Assembly: GCA_022614735.1 (NCBI GenBank)
Contig: JAKEHZ010000252.1
Location: 1-10,966 of the forward strand
Direction: 5' to 3'
Origin: Acidobacteriota bacterium
GTDB taxonomy: Bacteria > Acidobacteriota > Blastocatellia > RBC074
DNA length: 10,966 nucleotides
This document shows, in pieces, positions 1 to 7,054 of this stretch; the stretch's first letter is position 1, and each line of letters starts with the position of its first letter. The notes under the pieces are model-generated. The model searched no databases. It was not told the DNA's origin and saw only the letters and a list, made by a program, of their open reading frames with translations. A program made the position numbers and the translations under genes.

Positions 1-2
1 CG

Positions 3-92
3 CCCTGGGTACGCATCGCTTCCAGCGTGCCGGTCTTCGACAGGGGGTCGTTACCGGAGACCTGGCACGCTGGAAGCGATGCGTACCCAGGG
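3..92. repeat. Long perfect palindrome (29-bp arms) upstream of rhaM
   Basis: The arms at 3-31 and 64-92 are exact reverse complements over 29 bp. The stem can continue inward after a one-base bulge at T63, with 32-36 pairing to 58-62. A small inner hairpin is also possible (CGAC 38-41 with GTCG 47-50). The arms show no 9-bp periodicity, so this is a different class from the palindromes at 1853, 6959 and 10898. There is no T tract directly after it, so a classical rho-independent terminator is not supported. It could be a REP-like intergenic element or a transcript-end structure of a gene upstream of the window. The left edge lies almost at the window start, so flanking context is missing. 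Confidence 0.85.
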
Positions 93-143
93 ATTTTCCG
101 AAGAGTCATTCATGTCGTTCATGATGACGCCCAGAAACAATGA

Positions 144-177
144 CAACTACTGGGAGCGCAAGCGCTCCCAGTAGTTG
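144..177. repeat. Tight palindrome next to the rhaM ribosome binding site
   Basis: The arms 144-159 and 162-177 are perfect 16-bp reverse complements separated by only two A residues, so as RNA the tip would open slightly. The element ends 4 bp before the AGGAG of rhaM (182-186). Any mRNA starting upstream would carry a strong hairpin just before the ribosome binding site. No T tract follows. It could be a REP-like element, an mRNA stabiliser or a translation-modulating structure; the sequence does not decide. Between the two palindromes (93-143) I see no gene and no convincing promoter. Confidence 0.8.
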
Positions 178-194
178 CCACAGGAGAATCTCCG

Positions 195-509
195 GTGATT
201 CGTAAAGCGTTTTTGATGACTCTCAAGCCGGGACATCAGGAGGAATATGAACGCCGTCACAATCCTATCTGGCCGGAACTACAGGATGTGTTGAAAAAGC
301 ACGGCGTAAATAATTACTCGATCTTTCTCGATCGTCAGACAGACAGGCTCTTCGCTTATGCTGAAATCGAATCCGTGGAGATGTGGCGGCAGATCGCGCA
401 AACAGATGTCTGTCAACGCTGGTGGGCGCGCATGAAAGATCTGATGTACACCGATGAGAACAATAGTCCAGTTGCGATTGAAATGGATGAAGTATTCCAT
501 CTCGATTGA
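195..509 (+). CDS. rhaM: L-rhamnose mutarotase
   Basis: The protein is 104 aa, the same length as Escherichia coli RhaM. It interconverts the alpha and beta anomers of L-rhamnose in the cytoplasm, feeding the isomerase step of rhamnose breakdown. The sequence matches the family closely: an MIRKAF start, ERRHNPIWPEL at 19-29 and TDVCQRWW at 70-77. Tyr18, His22 and the Trp76-Trp77 pair stand at positions known to line the active site in E. coli RhaM. The start is GTG with AGGAG at 182-186, 8 nt upstream; the MIRKAF beginning is typical and supports this start. There is no signal peptide. The next gene begins 19 bp after the stop, so co-transcription with the oxidoreductase and sulfatase is likely. 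Some relatives may act on other 6-deoxysugars, so substrate certainty is a little lower than family certainty. Confidence 0.93.
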   Translation: MIRKAFLMTLKPGHQEEYERRHNPIWPELQDVLKKHGVNNYSIFLDRQTDRLFAYAEIESVEMWRQIAQTDVCQRWWARMKDLMYTDENNSPVAIEMDEVFHLD

Positions 510-518
510 GTTGAAAAT

Positions 519-524
519 AGGAGG
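519..524 (+). promoter_or_regulatory. Ribosome binding site that fixes the oxidoreductase start
   Basis: AGGAGG at 519-524 lies 4 bp before the ATG at 529. The open frame extends back to an in-frame ATG at 454 inside rhaM, but that start has no such site, would overlap rhaM by 56 bp and would bury the twin-arginine signal. The start at 529 is preferred. Confidence 0.85.
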
Positions 525-528
525 GCTT

Positions 529-1830
529 ATGGACAACGGGATTGAACGAAGGAAATTTATCAAACAGAGTCTTGCGACAGGCATCACAGTAGCGGCTACG
601 GGTAGGAATATCCTCGCTGCGAATGACCGCGTCCGTGTGGGTGTCATTGGCCTTGGCCGGCAGGGGCGCGGCGTAATGAAAACGTTTGCGAGAAATTCGG
701 ATGCAGAGATCGTCGCACTATGCGATGTCTACGAGCCGCATATCGAAACGGCGATCAAAGACGCGAAGATCGAGGGCGCGCAACGATACAAAGACTTTCG
801 CCGGATACTTGACCTTAAAGATATCGACGCTGTGATCATTGCCACTCCCGATCACTGGCATGCGCTCAATCTGGTGATGGCCTGCCAGGCCGGCAAAGAT
901 GTTTATGTCGAGAAACCGATCTCTGTCACGCTCGAAGAAGGCCGCAAGATGGTTCAGGCTGCACGCAAGTACAATCGTGTTGTGCAGGTCGGCACACAAC
1001 AGCGATCTGGAGATCATTACCAGAAAGCCGCGGAGATTGTTCGCCAAGGGCAGATCGGCAAAGTGACTTTCATCCGCACCTGGAATTTTGCAAATAACAT
1101 GCCGGATGGCATCGGCAATCCGCCGGACGGCAATCCGCCCGAAGGGCTCGATTGGGATATGTGGCTTGGCCCCGCGCCGATGCGTCCATTCAATGCAAAT
1201 CGCTTCGGTGTGCATCCGGATCGCTTCTCCAGCTTCCGCTGGTTCTGGGACTATGCCGGCGGGATGATGACCGATTGGGGCATCCATCATCTGGACATAG
1301 TGCAAATGGTCATGGATGTCGACGCGCCGTTGTCAATCACTGCATTGGGAGGCAAATTAGCGCTTCGTGACAATCGCGAAACGCCGGATACCTTGATGGT
1401 GACTTACGAATACCCCGGCTTTGTCTGCACCTACGAAAACCGCGAATGCAACGCTCAAGGATTGGCCGAACAGGGTTACGGAATTTCGTTTCACGGCACG
1501 GATGCCACGCTCTATCTCAACCGCGAGTACTTTGAGATTAAAACTGAGAAAGGTCGCACGGCCTCCGGACCTACGCGAGTCGAAAATAAGAACAAGCAGG
1601 GCGAAGCGCATGTCCGCAATTTCCTCGACTGCGTGAAATCTCGACAGTTGCCTCTATGCGACATAGAAATCGGTCACCGTTCGACCAGCACAGCGCTGCT
1701 CGGCAACGTCGCCTTCCGTTCAGGGAGGCGAATCGTATGGAACGCGAAGCAGGAAAAAATCGAGGGCGATCAGGCTCCGGCGAAGTATCTATCGCGTGAA
1801 TATCGCAAGCCTTGGAAGTTGAATGTTTGA
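529..1830 (+). CDS. Tat-exported Gfo/Idh/MocA family oxidoreductase
   Basis: The protein is 433 aa from the ATG at 529. The N-terminus carries a twin-arginine signal (ERRKFIKQ, Arg7-Arg8) followed by a mildly hydrophobic stretch, so it should be exported folded with its cofactor. The Rossmann nucleotide motif is GLGRQG at 41-46. The family's EKP motif, with the conserved lysine, is at 128-130. The C-terminal half holds the DWGIHHLD segment at 249-256, where the conserved histidine of the family lies. Exported members are common in Acidobacteriota, Planctomycetota and Bacteroidota; some are sugar dehydrogenases and some act as NAD-dependent glycosidases related to GH109. The exact substrate cannot be read. 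It lies between rhaM and an exported sulfatase with very short gaps, which suggests a role in breaking down a modified glycan in the periplasm. Confidence 0.9.
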   Translation: MDNGIERRKFIKQSLATGITVAATGRNILAANDRVRVGVIGLGRQGRGVMKTFARNSDAEIVALCDVYEPHIETAIKDAKIEGAQRYKDFRRILDLKDIDAVIIATPDHWHALNLVMACQAGKDVYVEKPISVTLEEGRKMVQAARKYNRVVQVGTQQRSGDHYQKAAEIVRQGQIGKVTFIRTWNFANNMPDGIGNPPDGNPPEGLDWDMWLGPAPMRPFNANRFGVHPDRFSSFRWFWDYAGGMMTDWGIHHLDIVQMVMDVDAPLSITALGGKLALRDNRETPDTLMVTYEYPGFVCTYENRECNAQGLAEQGYGISFHGTDATLYLNREYFEIKTEKGRTASGPTRVENKNKQGEAHVRNFLDCVKSRQLPLCDIEIGHRSTSTALLGNVAFRSGRRIVWNAKQEKIEGDQAPAKYLSREYRKPWKLNV

Positions 1831-1844
1831 TTTGAGGAGAGAAC

Positions 1845-3311
1845 ATGAAGGGAAGAAGGGAAAACGGAACAAACGGAAATAACGGAACAAACGGAAAAAT
1901 CTCAGAGAATTTCCGTTTGTTCCGTTATTTCCGTTTGTTCCGTTTTCCCTTCTTTACACTACTCGTCGCCGCAATTTCATTCACAACGGGATTAGCGAAA
2001 AACAAGCCCAACATCATCTTCATTCTCGCAGATGATCTGGGTTATGGTGATCTGAGTAGTTACGGCCAGCAGAAATTCAAGACGCCTAACATTGACCGCA
2101 TTGCAGCGGAGGGCATGCGCTTCACCCAATACTATGCCGGAAGCACAGTCTGTGCCCCATCGCGCAGCGTCTTGATAACAGGACAGCACACCGGTCACAC
2201 GCGCATTCGTGGCAACGCGCGGTTTCCGCTCTTGCCTGAAGATCTCACAGTCGCCGAAGTGTTGAAAGCGGCAGGCTACGGGACAGGCTTGATCGGCAAA
2301 TGGGGGCTCGGAGAAGAGGGAACGACAGGCATCCCGAATCGTCAGGGTTTCGATTATTTCTACGGCTACCTCAATCAACGACACGCGCACAACTACTATC
2401 CGACTTTTCTCTGGCGTAACGAAGAAAAAGTGATGTTACGCAACACTGTGCCGAATGAAGACAAGGAAGGCTCAGGCATATCGGACAATCGACTTGATTA
2501 CAGCCACGATCTTTTTACGCAAGAAGCCCTCACATTTATCGAGAAGCATAGCAAGGCGCCGTTCTTTCTCTATCTCGCTTACACTATTCCGCACGCGAAC
2601 AATGAGGCGAAGGAGAAGGGAATGGAAGTCCCCGAGCTCGGCGAATTCGTAACCAAAGACTGGCCCGAAGCGCAAAGGGCCAAGGCGGCGATGATTGTTC
2701 GGATGGACAGAGATATCGGGCGATTGATGGATCGTTTGAAGCTTCTTGGTATTGACGACAACACGGTCATTTTCTTTACGAGCGACAACGGGCCTCACAG
2801 AGAAGGAGGCTCTGATCCTGACTTTCATGACAGCAACGGACCCCTGCGCGGGATCAAACGCGATCTTTATGAAGGAGGTATCCGCGTACCGATGATCGTG
2901 CGCTGGCCCGGCAGAGTGAAAGCCGGCGCAGAGAGCCGGCAAGTGTGGTCGCATTGTGATTTTCTTCCGACCGCCGCAGAAATAGCCGGCATGAAAGCGC
3001 CGAAGAATATTGATGGCATTTCGATGCTCCCGGCATTGCTCGGAAAGAGACAGAAGAATCACGAATTTCTTTACTGGGAATTTCACGAGCGCGGCTTCGA
3101 GCAGGCTGTCAGAGTGGGCGATTGGAAAGCCGTCCGTCGCGCTCCGGATGCTGCTCTCGAACTCTATGATCTGAAGACGGATATCAGCGAACAGAACAAT
3201 ATTATGGAGAAATATCCTGAGGTTGTGAAAAAGATCGAGGGATATCTCAAGATTGCTCGCACTGAATCAAATCAGTGGCCGATAAAAAAGAATGTGGCAA
3301 CCAGACCGTGA
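1845..3311 (+). CDS. Exported formylglycine-dependent sulfatase with palindrome-derived N-terminus
   Basis: The protein is 488 aa, an arylsulfatase-type (S1) enzyme that removes sulfate esters. Metal-binding residues are visible: Asp63-Asp64 in ILADDLGYGD and Asp314-Asn315 in TSDNG. The maturation motif is Cys103-Ala-Pro-Ser-Arg107, whose Cys becomes formylglycine. GKWGLG is at 151-156, where many sulfatases have GKWHLG. Lys338 in RGIKRDLYEGG fits the conserved second lysine. The start ATG has GAGGAGA just upstream (about 1834-1840). Residues 4-37 are encoded by a 102-bp palindrome: an Asn/Gly/Thr-rich run, then FRLFRYFRLFRF. The hydrophobic segment that follows (to about Ala51) still makes a plausible Sec signal. 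In-frame TTG codons at 1917 and 1935 are possible but poorly supported starts. The gene is the third of the rhaM cluster; its glycan substrate is unknown. Confidence 0.9.
   Translation: MKGRRENGTNGNNGTNGKISENFRLFRYFRLFRFPFFTLLVAAISFTTGLAKNKPNIIFILADDLGYGDLSSYGQQKFKTPNIDRIAAEGMRFTQYYAGSTVCAPSRSVLITGQHTGHTRIRGNARFPLLPEDLTVAEVLKAAGYGTGLIGKWGLGEEGTTGIPNRQGFDYFYGYLNQRHAHNYYPTFLWRNEEKVMLRNTVPNEDKEGSGISDNRLDYSHDLFTQEALTFIEKHSKAPFFLYLAYTIPHANNEAKEKGMEVPELGEFVTKDWPEAQRAKAAMIVRMDRDIGRLMDRLKLLGIDDNTVIFFTSDNGPHREGGSDPDFHDSNGPLRGIKRDLYEGGIRVPMIVRWPGRVKAGAESRQVWSHCDFLPTAAEIAGMKAPKNIDGISMLPALLGKRQKNHEFLYWEFHERGFEQAVRVGDWKAVRRAPDAALELYDLKTDISEQNNIMEKYPEVVKKIEGYLKIARTESNQWPIKKNVATRP
1853..1954. repeat. 45-bp-arm perfect palindrome with 9-bp units, inside the sulfatase gene
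   Basis: The arms 1853-1897 and 1910-1954 are exact reverse complements over 45 bp with a 12-nt loop (1898-1909). The left arm contains four tandem 9-bp units: AACGGAACA (1863-1871), AACGGAAAT (1872-1880), AACGGAACA (1881-1889) and AACGGAAAA (1890-1898). Total length is 102 bp, a multiple of three, and the coding frame passes through without a stop. In the mRNA the hairpin base begins 5 nt after the AUG, inside the initiating ribosome's footprint. It shares the 9-bp architecture with the elements at 6959 and 10898. Confidence 0.95.
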
Positions 3312-3377
3312 TGAGGGAGTTTTCATCTTGAATCCACTGGTTGCTATTGTTTTGATCGTTGGCTATACTCCCTCATC
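3310..3377. promoter_or_regulatory. 11-bp inverted repeat flanking the candidate receptor promoter
   Basis: GATGAGGGAGT (3310-3320) and ACTCCCTCATC (3367-3377) are exact reverse complements 46 bp apart. The left half overlaps the sulfatase stop codon and the right half overlaps the end of the candidate -10 at 3364-3369. The layout suits a two-site operator with looping, or a loose RNA structure; neither can be shown here. The rest of the 256-bp gap up to the receptor start holds an A/G-rich run near 3409-3426 and no gene that I can support. Confidence 0.4.
3341..3369 (+). promoter_or_regulatory. Candidate sigma70-type promoter for the TonB-dependent receptor
   Basis: TTGCTA at 3341-3346 (4 of 6 to TTGACA) is separated by 17 bp from TATACT at 3364-3369 (5 of 6 to TATAAT). 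It would give a leader of about 190 nt before the receptor ATG. The match is by eye and such matches occur by chance in AT-rich gaps, so it is only a candidate. Confidence 0.4.
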
Positions 3378-3567
3378 CAAGAGGACACAGTGGTTCGGTA
3401 CATCAAATAAGAAGAAGAAGAAAAAAGTGCCGGAGACCGGCTTTCGATTTGCATTTCTCTGAGATCAGACAAGCCGAAGGTAAATCATACCTTTCATCTC
3501 ATATCACTCATCTTGATTCCAGGGTAGCTTGGCTGGGGTAATTTCAATATAAATTCATGGAGGTAGT

Positions 3568-6500
3568 ATGAAGCTCACAGCAAAAGTGCTCGGGGTCTGT
3601 CTGCTGATACTCGGATCGGTCTTCTCCCTTCCGGCCACAGCATCAGCACAGACATACACGGCAACTGTCACTGGGACCGTCACCGATCCTAACGGTGCAT
3701 CAGTTCCTAACGTTAAGGTCACTGCCATCAACCAGGGAACAAAACTCGAATACAACGCGCACACAAATGATTCTGGTCTTTACTCGATTCCGTTCTTACC
3801 GGCGGGCAATTATGTGCTCGTAACCGAAGTGACGGGATTCAAAAAGCTCATCTCTAACGAGATTACATTTGAAGTCAATCAGATTGCCCGCGTAGATTTG
3901 AAGCTACAGGTCGGCACAGTTGACGAGCAGGTGACCGTTTCAGGTGTCGCGCCGATTTTGCAAACAGAAAACGTCACGGTCGGTAATGTGATAACCGGCA
4001 ACACGACTACGAACCTGCCGCTCAACGGGCGTAATTTCCAACAATTAACTTTACTTGTTCCCGGCACTATTAACCCGAATCCGGGAGGGTTCACCGGGGT
4101 CGGGCAGGGTGCGCAAGGACGACCTTACGTCAATGGCAATCGCGAGCAAGGCAATGCCTTCTTGCTCGACGGCATTTCGGTTGATGAAACGATTGACAAC
4201 CGCATCGGCTACAAACCGAATGTTGACGCCATCGCCGAGTTCCGAGTCGAGACCAGCAACTCTTCGGCTGAGTTCGGTAACGTGACCGGCGCGACGGTAA
4301 ATGCTACGCTGAAGTCGGGCACGAACGATTTTCACGGTAACGCATTTGAGTTCCTGCGCAATGACGCTATCGATGCTCAGACCTGGGGAAATAACCGCGC
4401 CGGCGTGACGACGAAGCCAAAGCTTCGCCAAAACATCTTCGGCGGCACTCTCGGTGGTCCAATCATCAAGAACAAACTTTTCTTCTTCGGTGACTATCAG
4501 GGGATCATTCAGCGCACCGGCGGCGGCGGCTCCGTCCGCGTAGCTCCGCTCGCGTGGCGACAAGGCAATTTATCCACTCTTTCGTCTTTCATCCGCGACC
4601 CGCAAAGACCAAGAAGTCAGCTCTGCCAGGCGAATCCGGCGAATCCGACACCGGGTGTGAATTATCAGGAAGCTTGTTTCCCGGGCAGCATCATTCCTGC
4701 TAACAGAATTGTCAATCCAGTGGCGAAGGCATTGTTTGCAGATACAAGTCTGTATCCGCTGCCCAGTCGTATTGATGCCACAAACGGGACCGGCATCCTG
4801 GATGTGGTGACCGCGGCCAGGGTCAATAGCCATCAGTTCGATGTGAAGATTGACGCGCGCCTGACGAGCAAGGACAACCTCTCGGGCCGCTACTCATTCG
4901 CCAACTATCAGCAGGCAGCCAACCAGGGATCGCTGCCTGTGACCCCGACCTCAAGCCAATTCAGTCGCCCGCAGAATTTCGTGCTCAACTGGACGCGCAC
5001 GATCAGTCCGACCATCATCAACGAAGCTCGTGTCGGGCTCAACCGTGCAGTCTTCATCACCAACAATGCATTCGACTGGGCCGGAATCGGTGACGGCAAT
5101 CAGAAGCTCGGCATTCCCGGCGGTCAGGCAGCTCCGGGGGTCACCTCGGTCGCGCTCGGCAGTGGTCTCAGCAACATCGGTGCAGTCGGAACTAATGAAG
5201 ATAACGTCACAAATACATTCCATTTTGGCGATAACCTGACTCTGTTGCGTGGCCGCCATACTTTTAAGGTGGGAGGCCAGTTGCAGCGTTATCAGCAGAA
5301 CCGCTACTACGCCGGCAATAACGGCGTGCTTGGCTTATTCGTTTACGACACACAGTATACCGGTGTCGCTTTCGCGGACTTCCTGCTCGATCAGTTGACC
5401 AGGAAAGGTCTCGGTGGCGTCAGCGGTACGAACAAGGGAACCTGGGGACATCGCCAAAACCGTATCGGATTATTCATCCAGGATGACTTCAAGGCTCGTA
5501 ACAATCTGACACTCAATATCGGCATGCGCTGGGAATACACTTCGCCCGTCTATGAAGTCAAAGATCGTCAATTGAACTTTGAGCTTTTCAGCGGACGCCA
5601 GCTTTTCGCCGGGCGTGATGGTAACAGCCGTGCACTTTATGAGCCATTCCACAAAGGGTTCGAGCCGCGCATCGGCATCGCATGGACGCCGGAACGTTTC
5701 AACAACAAATTAGTTGTGCGCGCTGGTTATGGCATCACACAATATATGGAGGGAACTGGATCGAACCTGCGCCTGCCGCTCAACCCGCCGTTCTTCTCAG
5801 AAGCCGATGTCTCATATGACATCGTAAGCGGGCCGGGCACGATCGCCAGGGGCTTCACCGATGTTATCGTGCGAGACAGACCCGCTGGTTTGATCCGTGT
5901 TTGGGATCCAGACCTGCGTCCGCAATTCACTCAACAGTGGAACCTTGCACTCGAATACCAGCCTACCGGCACAATGTCTTTATCGGCTGCTTACGTTGGT
6001 CACAACGCAACGCATTTGGTTGCACCGACCGATTGGAACCAGCCGCTGCCGGGCACCGGCGATCCGGCAACCTGGATACCATTCCAACGACGCCGCCCGC
6101 TATTCTCTGTGCTCCCTGATGTGACACAGATTAGTGGCACAGGTTCGTGGTCGGTCAGCCGTTACCACGCGCTACAGGTCAATGCACGCCAACGTTACGC
6201 CAGAGGCTTCGAGTATCTGCTGTCATACACGTATAGCAAGACGATGACCGATAACCTCGGTTATTACGGCTCTGGCGGCGTGTCGGCGCAGGGCGCGTAT
6301 TCGGGTAATCATTACGATCAGCGAGGTTACAACTACGGCCCGGCGTTCTTCGACGCGACCCATAACTTCGTTTGGGCGGGGACGTACGAACTTCCGTTTG
6401 GGAAAGGTCGTGCCTGGGGCAGTAACTTGCAACCTGTCGTGAACGCGTTCTTAGGTGGCTGGGGCATCAGCAGTATCGTCAGCCTGCATAGCGGGTTCCC

Positions 6501-6933
6501 CATCACCATAGCCGGTCCTGCAGGTCGCACACTGCAAGACCCGCGCGGAACAGTGCGCCCGAACCAAATCGGCAATCCGACGATCACGAGTAATCCTGAC
6601 TGCTACATCTACAACCCACTTAATGGGGCGTGTAGCGGTGTCACAGGCACAGTGGCCTTCAGTGAAGCTGCAATCGGAACATTCGGCAGCGCAGGTGTCG
6701 GTACTGTACGCGCGCCAGGTTATTTCAACTGGGATTTCGGAGTGGGTAAAAAGTTCTACCTGACTGAACGTCACTACATCGACTTCAGAGCAGAGTTTTT
6801 CAACTTCTCCAATACGCCCAGCTTTAACCCGCCGGATCGTACCTTTACGCCTACATCGCGGACATTCGGGCAGATTACCGGCACAGTCAGTCCGCCGCGA
6901 ATTATCGAGTTTGCGTTGAAGTATCACTTCTAA
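3568..6933 (+). CDS. TonB-dependent outer-membrane receptor with carboxypeptidase-regulatory-like domain
   Basis: The protein is 1121 aa. A Sec signal peptide ends near Ala27 (PATASA before QT). Residues 28 to about 112 form a carboxypeptidase-regulatory-like beta domain (GTVTDPNGASVPNVKVTA, then GLYSIPFLPAGNY). The plug region follows, with LPLNGRNFQQL at 150-160, LLDGISV at 199-205 and AEFRVETSNSSAEFG at 223-237. The transition LGGPIIKNKLFFFGDYQG (295-312) leads into a long beta barrel. The last residue is Phe in FALKYHF, the usual end signal for outer-membrane barrel assembly. Length and motifs match the Oar-like receptors that occur in many copies in Acidobacteriota. Substrate cannot be read; the neighbouring rhaM-sulfatase cluster suggests glycan fragments. 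The start ATG has GGAGG at 3559-3563. I see no clear TonB box. Confidence 0.93.
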   Translation: MKLTAKVLGVCLLILGSVFSLPATASAQTYTATVTGTVTDPNGASVPNVKVTAINQGTKLEYNAHTNDSGLYSIPFLPAGNYVLVTEVTGFKKLISNEITFEVNQIARVDLKLQVGTVDEQVTVSGVAPILQTENVTVGNVITGNTTTNLPLNGRNFQQLTLLVPGTINPNPGGFTGVGQGAQGRPYVNGNREQGNAFLLDGISVDETIDNRIGYKPNVDAIAEFRVETSNSSAEFGNVTGATVNATLKSGTNDFHGNAFEFLRNDAIDAQTWGNNRAGVTTKPKLRQNIFGGTLGGPIIKNKLFFFGDYQGIIQRTGGGGSVRVAPLAWRQGNLSTLSSFIRDPQRPRSQLCQANPANPTPGVNYQEACFPGSIIPANRIVNPVAKALFADTSLYPLPSRIDATNGTGILDVVTAARVNSHQFDVKIDARLTSKDNLSGRYSFANYQQAANQGSLPVTPTSSQFSRPQNFVLNWTRTISPTIINEARVGLNRAVFITNNAFDWAGIGDGNQKLGIPGGQAAPGVTSVALGSGLSNIGAVGTNEDNVTNTFHFGDNLTLLRGRHTFKVGGQLQRYQQNRYYAGNNGVLGLFVYDTQYTGVAFADFLLDQLTRKGLGGVSGTNKGTWGHRQNRIGLFIQDDFKARNNLTLNIGMRWEYTSPVYEVKDRQLNFELFSGRQLFAGRDGNSRALYEPFHKGFEPRIGIAWTPERFNNKLVVRAGYGITQYMEGTGSNLRLPLNPPFFSEADVSYDIVSGPGTIARGFTDVIVRDRPAGLIRVWDPDLRPQFTQQWNLALEYQPTGTMSLSAAYVGHNATHLVAPTDWNQPLPGTGDPATWIPFQRRRPLFSVLPDVTQISGTGSWSVSRYHALQVNARQRYARGFEYLLSYTYSKTMTDNLGYYGSGGVSAQGAYSGNHYDQRGYNYGPAFFDATHNFVWAGTYELPFGKGRAWGSNLQPVVNAFLGGWGISSIVSLHSGFPITIAGPAGRTLQDPRGTVRPNQIGNPTITSNPDCYIYNPLNGACSGVTGTVAFSEAAIGTFGSAGVGTVRAPGYFNWDFGVGKKFYLTERHYIDFRAEFFNFSNTPSFNPPDRTFTPTSRTFGQITGTVSPPRIIEFALKYHF

Positions 6934-6958
6934 ATCAAACCAACAGACATTGGTACAG

Positions 6959-7044
6959 AACCAACCACGGGGAGCACGGGGAACACGGGGAAAGGCAAAT
7001 AAAGATAAGCCTCCCCGTGTTCCCCGTGCTCCCCGTGGTTGGTT
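6959..7044. repeat. 33-bp-arm perfect palindrome with 9-bp units between convergent genes
   Basis: The arms 6959-6991 and 7012-7044 are exact reverse complements over 33 bp. GGC 6994-6996 can also pair with GCC 7009-7011 after a two-base bulge. The left arm has tandem 9-bp units CACGGGGAG (6966-6974), CACGGGGAA (6975-6983) and CACGGGGAA (6984-6992). It begins 25 bp after the receptor stop and ends 10 bp from the stop of the convergent dehydrogenase gene. It could stop transcription from both sides, but no T tract follows on either strand, so it is listed as a repeat rather than an intrinsic terminator. Confidence 0.92.
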
Positions 7045-7054
7045 TGCACAGCCT

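Noticed and set aside
454..528. Upstream ATG at 454 as start of the oxidoreductase
   Set aside because: It overlaps rhaM by 56 bp, lacks a ribosome site and places 25 residues before the twin-arginine signal; the ATG at 529 has AGGAGG at suitable spacing.
718..1305. Minus-strand open frame of 195 codons opposite the oxidoreductase
   Set aside because: The sense strand encodes a complete family protein with all motifs; the antisense product has no family resemblance.
1853..1954. Palindrome as an intrinsic terminator or CRISPR-like repeat
   Set aside because: It lies inside an intact coding sequence just after its start, has no T tract, and its 9-bp units have no spacers between them.
3359..3541. 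A 60-codon open frame between sulfatase and receptor
   Set aside because: The composition looks non-coding, there is no ribosome site, and it overlaps the candidate -10 region.
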